Positions 12,140-23,108 of a stretch of 64,000 nucleotides of DNA are shown one piece after another (position 1 is the first letter of the stretch; the number at the start of each line of letters is the position of its first letter). Location of the stretch: NCBI RefSeq assembly GCF_017591425.1, contig NW_024466512.1, positions 13,085,001 to 13,149,000 of the forward strand, read 5' to 3'. The translations under genes were made by a program, and so were the position numbers. Origin of the DNA: Ochotona curzoniae. Lineage: Eukaryota > Chordata > Mammalia > Lagomorpha > Ochotonidae. The notes under the pieces are model-generated. The model saw only the letters and a program-made list of their open reading frames with translations. It ran no database searches and was not told the origin of the DNA.

Positions 12140-15100
12140 TCAGCTCGAGGAGAAGTGGCCTCTTTAGACAACTTCATTCTGAGATGCTGTGTCGAATGTG
12201 TGTTTTGGTAACGATGGAAACCACGCTTTCCCACAGGACACTGCTCTGCAGATGCACACTTGACCACAGTACCTTCCTGTCAGTAACTGTCCTTCCTCTC
12301 CAGTAAGCCAGGGATGCCCTGGCTCTACCGCCCTCTCGGACAGATTCAGCCTCCACGGTTCCCAGGGCAGACAGGAGATGTGGGCTGTCTGCACAGATAG
12401 CAGCTACAATGCTCTTCCCCGAGTTCAGGTGCCGCAAGACCCCACGGCGGCGTTCTGCGGCCACCTCCCCGCTCCTGCCTGACAATTTCTGCTTTCTGCG
12501 CCGGGTCACTGCTCCCACTTCCCAATCGGCTGCTGTGGCAGGTTTCCAAGTCATTACAAAGACAGGAATTAGATTACACAAGAATTTACATGTATGCGAT
12601 TGCGGTTACCTTCCCCGGCAAAATGCCCTGGTGAGCATTGTCTACGGTTCACTCGAGCGTGACACTCGGAGCTGGGGACCACAGAGGTGAGCTTCCTCGG
12701 TTCCCAAGAGGAAGGTGGGCTGGGGGGGCCTCTCCCACATAGCCATGCCCGAGGAACAGCTCAGATCAGACTAAGAGCTGGGAATGATGGCCTTGGATTC
12801 CCTAGTCACGTCCTGGCTTGCTCCAGGACTTGTGTGGGGAGGCCCCATCGAAGGGCACAAACAGCTTAGCCACTCTTCTTTCAACCCCTGATTTCATCGG
12901 GGTCAGGATACCAGTGAGGACAGCCCAATGGGACCAAGCCAAGCCCACAAAAATCAAAGATAACCTCCCAGCTTCACTGTAAAACTATCATCAAAGCTTG
13001 ATGACCCGGCCCAACAGCAGAAGGAATAATACAAGTTTTCCAGCGCCCAGCAGTCCACTGGCCACTTAGCCTCACCTTGCTGCCTATATGGGTGGCAGTA
13101 CCATAATGCCCGCTTACTAATTCTATTTTTCTTTGACAGTGATCAGAATGAGTTCAAATTCTCCTAACTTTACGAAGTGATTCCAAACATTCTGGGTGTG
13201 CAGACAAGACTAATCCAGAAGGAAAGAGAGTAAATCAAGCTTCATTGACCTCACAACTAACAGGCTGCTGGCCACAGCACGATCGTGGCCACGTGGGTCT
13301 GGAGAATGGAAAGAGGAGCGATTCTTAGAAGCATGGATGAAAATTTGGTCTCTGAATGATTGAGAGAAACTGAGTCACATCTTCCACGACTGTAGGGGGA
13401 ACCCTAGGGCTCAGAGAGGGCAGGGAGCTGTGCTGTGTCATGGTCATGGTACTGATGTGAAGTTACATGAAAATCCACAGAGCTGCAAAGCAAAAGACAA
13501 AGTCTATTTTAATTGTGAAATATATTTCAAAATATGATGCTTTAAAAAAAATCCCAAAATATCTCAGAAAAGAAAGCTGGTCCAACCCTTTAAACAGAGA
13601 CTCCACAAAGTTTTTGTGATAAGCATAAACAGGGAAAACATTCAGGTGCAGGTAGCCTAGACAAGCAAGACCATGGGAAGGACAGCTCCGCAGGAACCTG
13701 CTGTGAGGACACACAGCTGTCCCTAGTGGGGCAGGGCCCAGGCCACACAGACATCCATCACCACTGCAAAGCAAACAGACGCCACTGCTGTTCCCACCAG
13801 GCAGACACAAACCAAGAGCAGGCAGAGGACCTGCCTTCCCTTCAGGGCCAACACGTAGTTCCGAAGCCAGTAAAAGTCTCCGTAAGCCGTGCACACCCTG
13901 CCCTGTCGCCTCCACCCACCTTGCTCAGGGGTTCTCGGAAATGGAGCAAGTGGAGGGAAACTTGCTCAGGAGACAGGCGTTGGGCCGGCCTGCTGGACCT
14001 CCTTCCTGCTGGGCATGAGTGGACACCTCGCTTGTCACACTGGGCTGTGGTGACATTGAACCTAGCAAGCAGGACCTGTGCTAGGCACACAGTCACTAAA
14101 CAGTTCCACCAACCCTACTGCCCCCACCTCAAAGGCTGCGACCCATTCACGGATGTCTCCCAACTCTATTTTCCTATGCAGCAAGGGGTTTCCGTGACCA
14201 TTTGGGGTCCAGGGCCAAGCTTGTCAGACGCTGTGACCACAGACGTTGGGCAATAAGCTGTGTGGGGTGCCGCATGCCCGCTAGTCACCCCACCTCCTCC
14301 CCATTTCCTTGACTCTCATTTCTTCTTTCCTTAGTTCTTCATTCCTTCCTCATCCCCACCCACCCTACCTTCTGGAAGGAACTGGCTTTTCCAAAACAGA
14401 ACCTTCCGCTCTGAGCGTGAACAGCCCCGCAGTCCAGGCCTTCCTGGGCAAGAGCTCGGATCTCCACACTAAGGGTGCCTATGAGTACGGGGCTGGGACT
14501 AACTCAGCCACGCAGGTGTCCACGCTGCTGGGACCAGAACATACAGCCCAAAAGGGTTTTAGCACAGAGGTAACCACTGTACATCTGCATAAGGGTCATC
14601 TCCTTCCTCATTTGTAGCTCAAGTGGAAGAGGTCAGATGCTGGTCAGAAGATGGGCCCGAACTTGACACTGGCCTCATCAAGATCTGCATTACCATGGCC
14701 TTTCCAACACTTTCTGCTGTCTAGACTTCTTGTTTTAACAAACAGCTTTTAACTCCTCATGTAAACAACAACAGCAACGACAAAATACTCTCAGGATTTG
14801 TGAGGAAGGGAAAACTGAAAGGTGTGGGATCAAGAACAGAAGATGGCACCATCCTAACGGTGCTCCCCCCGCCAAGTCAGGCAGGTGAGCACCTGCCTAG
14901 CGGCTTGATGAGCAAGGTGCAAAGGAAGCCCTGCCACTTGGCTGGCCTGGCAGCGGCTTTCCTTCCAGAACCTGCACTGAGACACAGTGCCTGCCTGTCT
15001 CCAGATGCCAGGCGTGCACTCCCTGCCATCACCAAAGGAGCTGATAAGAGGACAGACCCAAAGGACGGAGCTATCACAGCACCAAGGCACTGGCAGCAAC

Positions 15101-16654
15101 TGCAGAAAGCACCACCAAGTGTGTTCGTTTTCTGTGCCTGGTGAGAAAGGCAAGGTCTAGCATGATGGAACGTTCCAAAATCCCTCTGCCTCCGCTGTTT
15201 CCAACTGAAGCCCGCCATCACATGAGAGCAACTACACTCTCATAGTGGAACTTGCGGGAACAGTCTATTTGCATTGGAGCAATGGATAAGCAGAGCAAGA
15301 GAAGGCAGCTTCCTGAAGGGAGAACTATCCTTAAGTCCCATCAAGAAACTTTCCTGCAGATGTAGGAAAGTGCTTCTATTATCCAGAGGCAGAAAACACG
15401 CACAGAACATGAGCCAACTTCTGATTTTTAAATCATATTTTTGGAAGGCTGAAAGGAAGTATGTCAAAATATTAACCTTGCCCTTGGGAGGTAATTTTGC
15501 TGTTTTGCTCGTTCTGTTTCTTTATAGAATCAGGAGTTAGAGGAGAAACTAAAATATTCAGTTTAGCACAACGTTTGCTGATCCAAAGTTATAACACAGA
15601 GATTTATAAATTAGCAAACGTTTCCCTTTCAAATTCACTATGTTGTGAAAATTCAGAGTTTTCCATACATAACACGTACTGAAAAATAGAGTACCCAGGA
15701 AATGAAGTAAGATCTATATTTGTTTCAAATGACTAACAAGCAAAAATAAGACTCTGGCTGTGATGCCATGCTTTTTAGAAGTCAGACATATAACAAGCCA
15801 CAGATTTATAGGATGTGGTCTAATAAACCTAAGAAAAGTTTCATTTCCTCTCACCAAAATGGTTAACTCCCTGTCTATGTGACTTGTTTCTACAAATTTA
15901 GCAGAAGTTTCTTTTTCCCTTAAGTTTACAGGTTGAGAAATGAACTACCAAGTAGCAGCAAGACTGTCCCCCAGCCCCGCCTGAAAGCATACGCATTCCC
16001 CCCGCAAAATAATATAGAAACAAACCTGACACTAGCAAAGTGGTAGTAGGGCAAGCCCCCAGGACCAGAAGGGAGCATGCCACCTTGCTCACCGCCAACC
16101 CACAGATGATGAAAAACTGCAAGAAGTGCTGAAGAGGAAGGAAACAGGAAATAAGGGAAAGGTCTAGACAAAGAACTTCGTAAAAGTCTGCTTGCAAGTA
16201 TTTCCCTGGAAATGGTACTGACTAAGCAATTACAGGAAAAACTCTTTCTTTCTTATCTGCATGTGGTCCTACCACAGGTCACACCCTATTATTGTCACTA
16301 TTCAACATGTTAATAGCCCCCAATGTAATGACTGTGTGTGGCTGGTTTTAAAATGTGTGTGAACAGCTAACTAGAAAGAAGTGACTCATCCCTGCCCAGG
16401 TGGGTATTGACTTTCTGAGTCATATTTACTCAATCGGTCAACCTATCTTCATTCCCGAAGAGAAAAGATCTAAAGGGTCAGACTCAATGAGGAACCCAAG
16501 GCAAGAGACAGAAAGAACAATGAGCGGTAAACATGGAAAGAGGTAGCAGGGATTGTGAACATGAGACAGGGGAAGAAAAAAGTGTAAGCACAGGATGATC
16601 CTCCCGACACCGTCCCCTGACAATGAGGAAAGGCTGGCCGCCATGGTCTTCATT
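12140..16654. other. Unique intron 4 sequence, 4.5 kb
   Basis: No mobile element recognised. Holds an imperfect palindrome at 12988-13004. The 176-codon frame at 13726-14256 and the 150-codon minus frame at 13463-13915 have low-complexity, intron-like composition and no recognisable domain. Confidence 0.45.
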
Positions 16655-16770
16655 AACAGCAGCTACGTAGCTCTGCTCTCGGGTTGTGTGATCCCAAGCA
16701 AGTTGCTTGCTCTCTCAGTGGTCCAGTTAACTCATCAGCAGAAATGGGGAAATCATGCAGCTGTTTTAGG
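16655..16770 (+). mobile_element. MIR fragment, plus strand
   Basis: GTTGTGTGATCCCAAGCAAG then TTGCTTGCTCTCTCAGTGGTCC then ATCAGCAGAAATGGGGAAATC parallel the MIR core (TGTGTGACCTTGGGCAAGTTACTT...ATCTGTAAAATGGGGATAAT type order). Confidence 0.7.
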
Positions 16771-18015
16771 GTTCTGAAGAGTTTCTGCACAGATAAATGG
16801 TTCACAAATGGCTTCCACACAGGAGGGTCTGAGAGACATTCTGGGGATGCCCACAGGGGTTCCAGCACAGGCTGGTCAGGTATGCTGAACCATCTCCTTG
16901 TCAGAGGAACTGCACCTGGGCAACAGGTAACAACGTCACACTCAAATCCAGTTCTCCTGCCTGTCATCACACAGGGCTTTGACCATGCCAGTCCTGCTCC
17001 CCATGCACCCACCCCCGACCCGGTACTGTCACATGCCACCCAAAGTCTTCAATACTTAGAACCAGGAGTAGTTGAACAGGAATTACTCTAAGACCAGGAA
17101 TGGCAAGCAAGCCACCTGCAAGAATAAACTAGCCCAGCAGTGACGGGCCCACAGCCCAGGAACACCATCACCATCAGTGCCACTCCCCAAGAACCTGGCT
17201 ACATGCTAGCACCAGACCTGGAGTGCATCTTTCTAACAGGAGAACTAGGAAGGGGATGGTCAGACAACAAAGTGACACAGCAGAAAGTGGTGTCCTTGGG
17301 TGTGGCCTCATCCCGGTTTGAGGATTTGGATCAACTCTTGGAAATGTGGCATCTTGGCCTCTCCTTAGGACGTGCCTCTGTCCTAAGCATGAAGCTGGAA
17401 GGGGCTCAGAGCCGCTGGCGCCAGGGATCTAATCGGCTCCCGTGCATCTCCAGCTGGAAGGAAGGAGCCAAATCTGTCAGTTTTGTTTCCCTCCTCCTTC
17501 TCAAAATGGGTACCTGGCTCTCTCTTTTATCTACGTCCTAACTCCCGGCAAAGATTAATGAGTTACCACTCGCCAGGCCAGGTGGAGGAAGAGCTATGTT
17601 CTTCAGCCTTATCATGGACACACGGAATGCACAGTCGAACTTATGAGAAGCTGAGCTAAAAAGGGGCTTCGGGAAGCAGCTTGCACTCCCTGTCAGCCAC
17701 AGCAGAGGAGGCGCCCTGCCCTGGTAGAGGCAGGTGAGGGAACACAGCCCTGCCCAGGCTCCAGGGATCAGGTTGGTGGGTGTGGCCTGAGCACAGGTAG
17801 CATCAGGGGTGACAGAAAGGTGGGACTCAAAAGATCACATGCCCAGATACACTGTGGCTAAAGAGCAACAGCCAGACCAAAGCATTCCCTCGGGACTCCC
17901 ACCCACGAAGTTACTGATGAGAAGGAAGACAGGCTAGGATAGAGAATGAACATTCTAGCAAGTGAAGACACATCCATGTAAGGCACAATCCCAATATGAT
18001 GAAATAATAATTTTT
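16771..18015. other. Unique intron 4 sequence
   Basis: Nothing recognised. The plus-strand frames here are short and carry no domain. Confidence 0.45.
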
Positions 18016-18028
18016 AAAAAAGTTTGTT

Positions 18029-18343
18029 GGGCCCGGCGCGGTGGCCCAAGTGGTTAAAAGGTCCTCGCCTTGCACGCCCGGGATCCCATATGGGCGCCGG
18101 TTCTAATCCCAGCAGCCCCGCTTCCCTTCCAGCTCCCTGCTTGTGGCCCGGGAAAGCAGTCGAGGACGGCCCAAGGCTTTGGGAACCTGCACCCGCGCGG
18201 GAGACCCGGAAGAGGCTCCTGGCTTCGGATCGGCATAGTATCGGCCCGTTGCGCTCACTTGGGGAGTGAATCATCGGACGGAAGATCTTCCTCTCTGTCT
18301 ATCTGCCTTTCCAATAAAAAATAATAAAAATAAATCTTTTTTT
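18029..18343 (+). mobile_element. Young full-length C-SINE (tRNA-derived, pika type)
   Basis: Begins GGGCCCGGCGCGGTGGCC. A-box-like TGGCCCAAGTGG lies at 18042-18053 and B-box-like GGTTCTAATCC at 18099-18109, so the internal Pol III promoter appears intact. The body ends in an A-rich tail (ATAATAAAAATAAATC). Flanking direct repeats AAAAAAGTTTGTT at 18016-18028 and 18346-18358 are 13-bp target-site duplications next to a TTTT run, as expected for L1-mediated insertion. CpG content is high, consistent with recent insertion. Confidence 0.95.
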
Positions 18344-18570
18344 AAAAAAAAGTTTGTTTTCCTGAGAAGTAGAGAGACAGAGCGCTCTCATGCGCTGGTT
18401 CCCTGCCCAAATGCCTGCATGAGCTCGGGGCCGGAGGGCAAGGTCAGGAGCTAGGAACTCAATCCAGGTCTGCCACACGTGCAGGGTGAGGGCAGTTCCT
18501 CGCTGCCTCCCAAACTCTGGCCGGTGGCATGTGGGAGTCAAACGGTGATTTCCTGTTTCTACAATGAGAA
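18344..18570 (-). mobile_element. Old C-SINE-family copy, minus strand, interrupted at its tail by the young SINE
   Basis: Sequence from AGTAGAGAGACAGAGC through GGTTCCCTGCCCAAATGCC and GGAACTCAATCCAGGTCTGCC to a truncated head is an antisense lagomorph SINE of an older subfamily. The plus-oriented young SINE inserted at its T/A-rich end. Confidence 0.75.
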
Positions 18571-19944
18571 CAAGCTTCTAAAGATGATTTATTCCATGTC
18601 TCTCTCCAAAAGTCAAACTGCGTGACTTACATGTGGCAAGGTACCTGGTACCTTAGTAGGTACAACAAACACTTGCAAGGGAGACAGATGTTATACTGAC
18701 TGGCTCATATATACTCTTCTTTATTTAAAAAAAAAAAAAAAGCAAGCAGTAGTTCTAAATCATTGGTTGTTTAAACCCACGAGTTACTTTAAAATGTATC
18801 TGCATTGACTTTTGCTGAAGATAAAAGCAGGTTCTAGCTGTCCTTTATTCTTTGGAACTACTCATTCGGAGCGGGTTGCCATGCCCGGCGCTGAGCGGTA
18901 CGGGGTGCTGCCGCTGTACTGAATTATTTAAAGGAAATTAACAATGCTTCCCGTCCTTGGGGAGCAGTGTCTGCCAAGGGGGAGGCTTTTCTCAGCACCC
19001 TGAATTTTAAAAGGAACTTTCTCTACATTCTCAATTACTAGTAACAAAGGTAAAATGGGGGTGAGGACCTCTCTCCCACCGGGAGCTGAGAAGGAACCCC
19101 CCTCCCCACCGGCCACCTCCAGCTTCCTCCTAGGGGTCAGGCTGCCCAGGATGACATGCTTGTCATCCTCCTCATAGAAGCCACGTGTGCTGCTGGGTCA
19201 CGTGGTCCCTGCCAGGCGCCAGGCACCTCGGGTTCACGGGGCCACCTCCTCCACCCTCTCCTTATAAACCAGTATTTTTTATGGCCGTGATATCCCTATC
19301 AGTGGTCAGTACACCCAGACTTCACGGCACCAACTTGACAGTGACCCAGCAAGCACGTCGGACAGCAGGGGCCAGCCCTGCCCTACTGTGAGGCGAAGGG
19401 GGTGGGAGGATTCCTTTTCCCGCCAGTCCATCTCCTCCCAGGGTTCTGCTCCGAGACCTACCTCCAAACACCAGGGCTCCCCAACCTTGTATAAGGAGTG
19501 GCTCCTTTGCATGTCCCTGAAGACTTGAGTGCTGACAGTGAAGTCTGAGGGGGGGTAGAAGTGCTGACAGTCATGTGTCTGAGTGCAGCAAGGGAGGGGG
19601 CTCTGCTGCCGGGAAGAAAGGGGGAGACAGTGAGGTTGGGGACTGAGAGGTTTACGCCCATGCCACGCTGCTGAGACACCTGCTCTACAGCCACATAAAG
19701 ACACGCACTACCACAAGCTGTGGGCACCTCCTCACTCTTAATTCCTGTTCCAGCCCACAATCTCTCAAAGGGCACACCCTTACACTGTCATGCCAGGGCC
19801 CCTCGTAGGATCTAGCAGCACACACCTTGGTGCTCCCCAAAATCTGTGCTATACTAAACTTGAACCTGAGAACAGCCCTTTCCCAAGGACGGCTAGCATT
19901 TCCTGGCTGCCTCCTCCATTCAGTGCCCTGGGCAGGAAGGTGCT
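18571..19944. other. Unique intron 4 sequence
   Basis: A14-type tract at about 18727-18741. The section 18870-18960 is locally CpG-containing and repeat-free. No exon recognised. Confidence 0.45.
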
Positions 19945-20100
19945 GGCTACTGTTAACCCTCAAAACTACGCTCCCAGGAGCTGAGACCACGTGCATTTCA
20001 CAGACAAGAAAACAGACTTAAGAGACTCAAAGGAGAATGCGCCAAGTCCCATGCCTCATAACCGGAAGAGGAAGATGACAGACGAAGTCTGAACCCCAGG
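19945..20100 (-). mobile_element. MIR fragment, minus strand
   Basis: CATTTCACAGACAAGAAAACAG, then GAGACTCAAAGGAGAATGCG, then AGTCTGAACCCCAGG follow antisense MIR order. Confidence 0.65.
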
Positions 20101-20172
20101 AGATGGCAGCCGAGTAGCCCCTGTTTCGATCTACCAGCAGCTTGGAATAAACAGGCTCCAGAATGTAGCAGC

Positions 20173-20215
20173 ATTGCTTCTCAGCCTTTTGGCTAAGACC
20201 AAGTACAGAATGTAG
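20173..20215 (+). pseudogene. 3'-truncated U2 snRNA pseudogene
   Basis: ATTGCTTCTCAGCCTTTTGG followed by CTAAGACCAAGTA matches the 5' end of U2 snRNA starting at nucleotide 1, with few changes. Similarity fades after about 43 nt, before the branch-point recognition loop and Sm site, so it cannot be functional. No poly-A tail is visible. Confidence 0.85.
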
Positions 20216-20863
20216 GGGAGCACAGAGGATAAAATGGGGTCCAAGAAGGTCTGTCTCAACACACAGAACCCTCATTCCACTTTTCCTACTAAACAAAAGG
20301 TGTCTCCTCTAGGTGTGTCTTGTGCAGGACACACACTGTCTCTACTGTAGCTACAGAACACTGCAGAGGAGGAGGAACTCCTCGCACCTTCATTAATCCC
20401 GCACAATAATTTGGGAGCTGGAGGCTAAGATTGAGAGCTGGTACCCTGTGCCCACGGGAAGAGCAGTGCTGCTGCCCGGTCCCTGGAGGTCCCTGCCTCC
20501 CTCGGCAAGCTCAGCCTCACGCCCTGTGTTGCTCTACAGTGTGCGCCGTTTGTAAACAGGTGTGAGTCATTAGACAAGCACGAGCCCATGTGCGCGATCA
20601 ACCCAACTTTACGACTAAGGTGATCCTGCTGTGCCTTGTGACAGCAGTGACTCACCTTGCTGCCCGCCACCGAAGGTGACACACTTCACCTTCCCACTGT
20701 GCCAGGAAGGCACCCGGCCGCCACCAGGAGCTGCAGCCTGGCTTCCTCCCACAATGCCAGCGAGGTCAGAGCCTCCAGGAATGTGGGCAAAATACCATCC
20801 TTAGTAAGTGCTGTGGCCACTTCCTCCCGGCCAGAAGGCAGGAGCTTGTTTCAGGAGGGGGGA
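20216..20863. other. Unique intron 4 sequence
   Basis: Nothing recognised between the U2 fragment and the CA tract. Confidence 0.45.
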
Positions 20864-20893
20864 TACACACACACACACACACACACACACACC
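20864..20893. repeat. (AC)15 microsatellite
   Basis: Perfect 30-bp run preceded by a G6 run. Confidence 0.95.
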
Positions 20894-22247
20894 CCAGTCA
20901 CACACCTGGAACTTAGGGGGGCAATCCCTACCAGCTTTTCAGAAGCCGCTGGCTTTGACAGGAGAGCGCTGTCCTAACCTCACCTTCCTGATGAGCTCCC
21001 CCTCTTTTCTCTTTATTCCAATACCCTTAAGTACTCATTTTCAATCCTTCACAGAATATAAAGTCTTATAAACCTCTTTAATATCAAGTGGGTATACGAT
21101 CTCTTATTAAAAACTCAAATGAACCTACAGACATAAATACTATTGGTACAAATGAGAACAAATGGCTGCTGAATTCCAGCATCCTGGATTCTTTAGGCTG
21201 GTGCTGAAGTCATTAGCTCAGGGCAGGGGGCACGTTGATTCTGCCCGAGCCTACGCACTGCCCTTTACCGTAGGTTCAGAATCAAGGTCACAGACACAGA
21301 GGGTAAATGCAATGGTTGTGGACTTGAATAAGTCTGGATGCAGCAAATCCTACATTGGATGTAACCAAATCCTTGGTTACAGAACCAAGAATCGGAAGGA
21401 AGGGTTCCTAGAACGCATGCACCTGGATCCAACCAGGCCTGATGCTTGCCATCCCATGTTGCTCTTTTATGGATTAATGTGCTCGTTTTTTTCAGGGCTG
21501 TTTGAGTTGGGTTCGTAGACAAATGGAAAAAAAAAACTGAAAGTCTGTTCACTTCAAACCTCGACCATCATTGATCCATGAATCAAGCAAAATGCTACAG
21601 AGCTCAGAGACTGTCCAGGAAAATGTACACACAGGGCTTAGGAGTTTCATGCTATTACCATGATTAGGGGGTTATGATAAGGGAAAGTACTGGATAAGCA
21701 TTTGGCATTAAGAGAGAGACCCTAGCTGGTGGTCCATCGCTGGTGAACCACACACCTGCAGGTAATGGCCAAAACTCCTCTTTCTCTTCTTGTGTCCCCA
21801 CCAAAGCTATGGGCGCACTAGCCCACTTGAAGACGCAGTTTCCATGGACACACCTAGCCCAGCAAGTGGGGAAGGCAGTGCCACACTGCCCGGCTGTGAC
21901 ATGGGAGCCCACGTTGTACATTTCCTTGGCCGAGGATGAGGTCACACGTCACTTCAGATCGAAAGAGAAATGGGCAGATTTGTGTCTCCCCAGCAGCTCC
22001 ACACCTGATGACTCGGTGTGTTGCCCAGACCTGGACACGGCAGCGTGGACCTCGAGTCAGGGTGTGATACCCATAAAGCCGCAGCACTATTTCTGGATTC
22101 CACTATCTTGCTTCCTTATGGGCTCACCACCCCATTGCCCAAGCAGCCAGCTAGGCCATATTCAAATGTTAATGCAACAGAAAGGAAACCCAGTGAGCTA
22201 GAAAGTACAAATTGCCCTGCCAGGAAAGACCAACCCAAAAGAAAATT
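20894..22247. other. Unique intron 4 sequence
   Basis: Nothing recognised. The 152-codon frame at 21743-22201 has no identifiable domain. Confidence 0.45.
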
Positions 22248-22440
22248 AAGAAAAAAAAAGAAAAGAAGAGAAAAGAAAAGAAGAGAAGAGAAGAGAAGAG
22301 AAGAGAAGAGAAGAGAAGAGAAGAGAAGAGAAGAGAAGAAGAGAAGAGAAGAGAAGAGGAGAAGAAAGGAAAAGAAAAGAAAAGAAAGAAAAAGAAAAAA
22401 ACGAAAAGAAAGGAAAAGAAAAGAAAAGAAAAAGAAAAAA
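22248..22440. repeat. Polypurine (GAAAA/GAAGA)n tract
   Basis: Pure purine for 155 bp (22248-22402), one C, then purine again to 22440. The core is (AAGAG)n with AAAAG edges. The lysine/arginine/glutamate and serine/phenylalanine frames through it are artefacts of the repeat. Confidence 0.95.
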
Positions 22441-23051
22441 TATAGGAGGATCTGAAAGGCACTGGAAAAAATTAAAAACTAAAAATGCTAAATTCTTTGG
22501 AGGTCAAGACTTTGTATGAAGTAAGGACAACCGGAAACTGCTCGGAGAATCTGACCCAATCTCCTAGGCAGGAAGAAAAAGGCAAACTCACACTGCCCAT
22601 CAAAGGAGGTCAATCTCATGTGACAGTTAGACTGAGTCACCAACTGCCCATATGTCTGATCTAATATTGTTCCAGATGTTTCCATGAGTGTTTATGGATG
22701 TGCTGAATATTTAAATGGACAGGGTATAAAGAAGGTCTTCAACCTTCACGTGGTGGGCCTCATCCAATTCGATGAAGGTTTCAGTGGAACAAGTGGCTGA
22801 TGCTCAGGCCCCAAACAAGGGTGAACTCCCCCGCCCCCATTCTTCAAGCTGGGACATGCTTTCAGCCATTGAACTTGAAAACATCCCTGGGTCTTGAGAC
22901 CACCTTTGGGAGCAGATTCCCATCATCTTTCCTGATTTTCAGGCCATGGACTTGGACTAGAGTCTCCCCCGAGTCTCTAACTTGCCAACTGCAGTTCTGG
23001 CATCTCCTCAGTGTCTATAGCTGTGTTCTTGATTTTTTATACAGTCTCCTG

Positions 23052-23053
<2 letters not shown>
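22441..23053. other. Unique intron 4 sequence
   Basis: Nothing recognised between the purine tract and the long CA tract. Confidence 0.45.
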
Positions 23054-23105
<52 letters not shown>

Positions 23106-23108
23106 ACT
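23054..23108. repeat. (CA)n microsatellite, longest in the window
   Basis: About 55 bp of CA with one T interruption at 23100. Confidence 0.95.

Noticed and set aside
13726..14256. 176-codon plus-strand open frame
   Set aside because: Antisense to the gene, no known family, and overlapped by a 150-codon minus frame; consistent with chance in GC-richer intron.
22018..22455. Lysine/arginine/glutamate-rich frame and its Ser/Phe-rich antisense
   Set aside because: Direct translation of the purine repeat.
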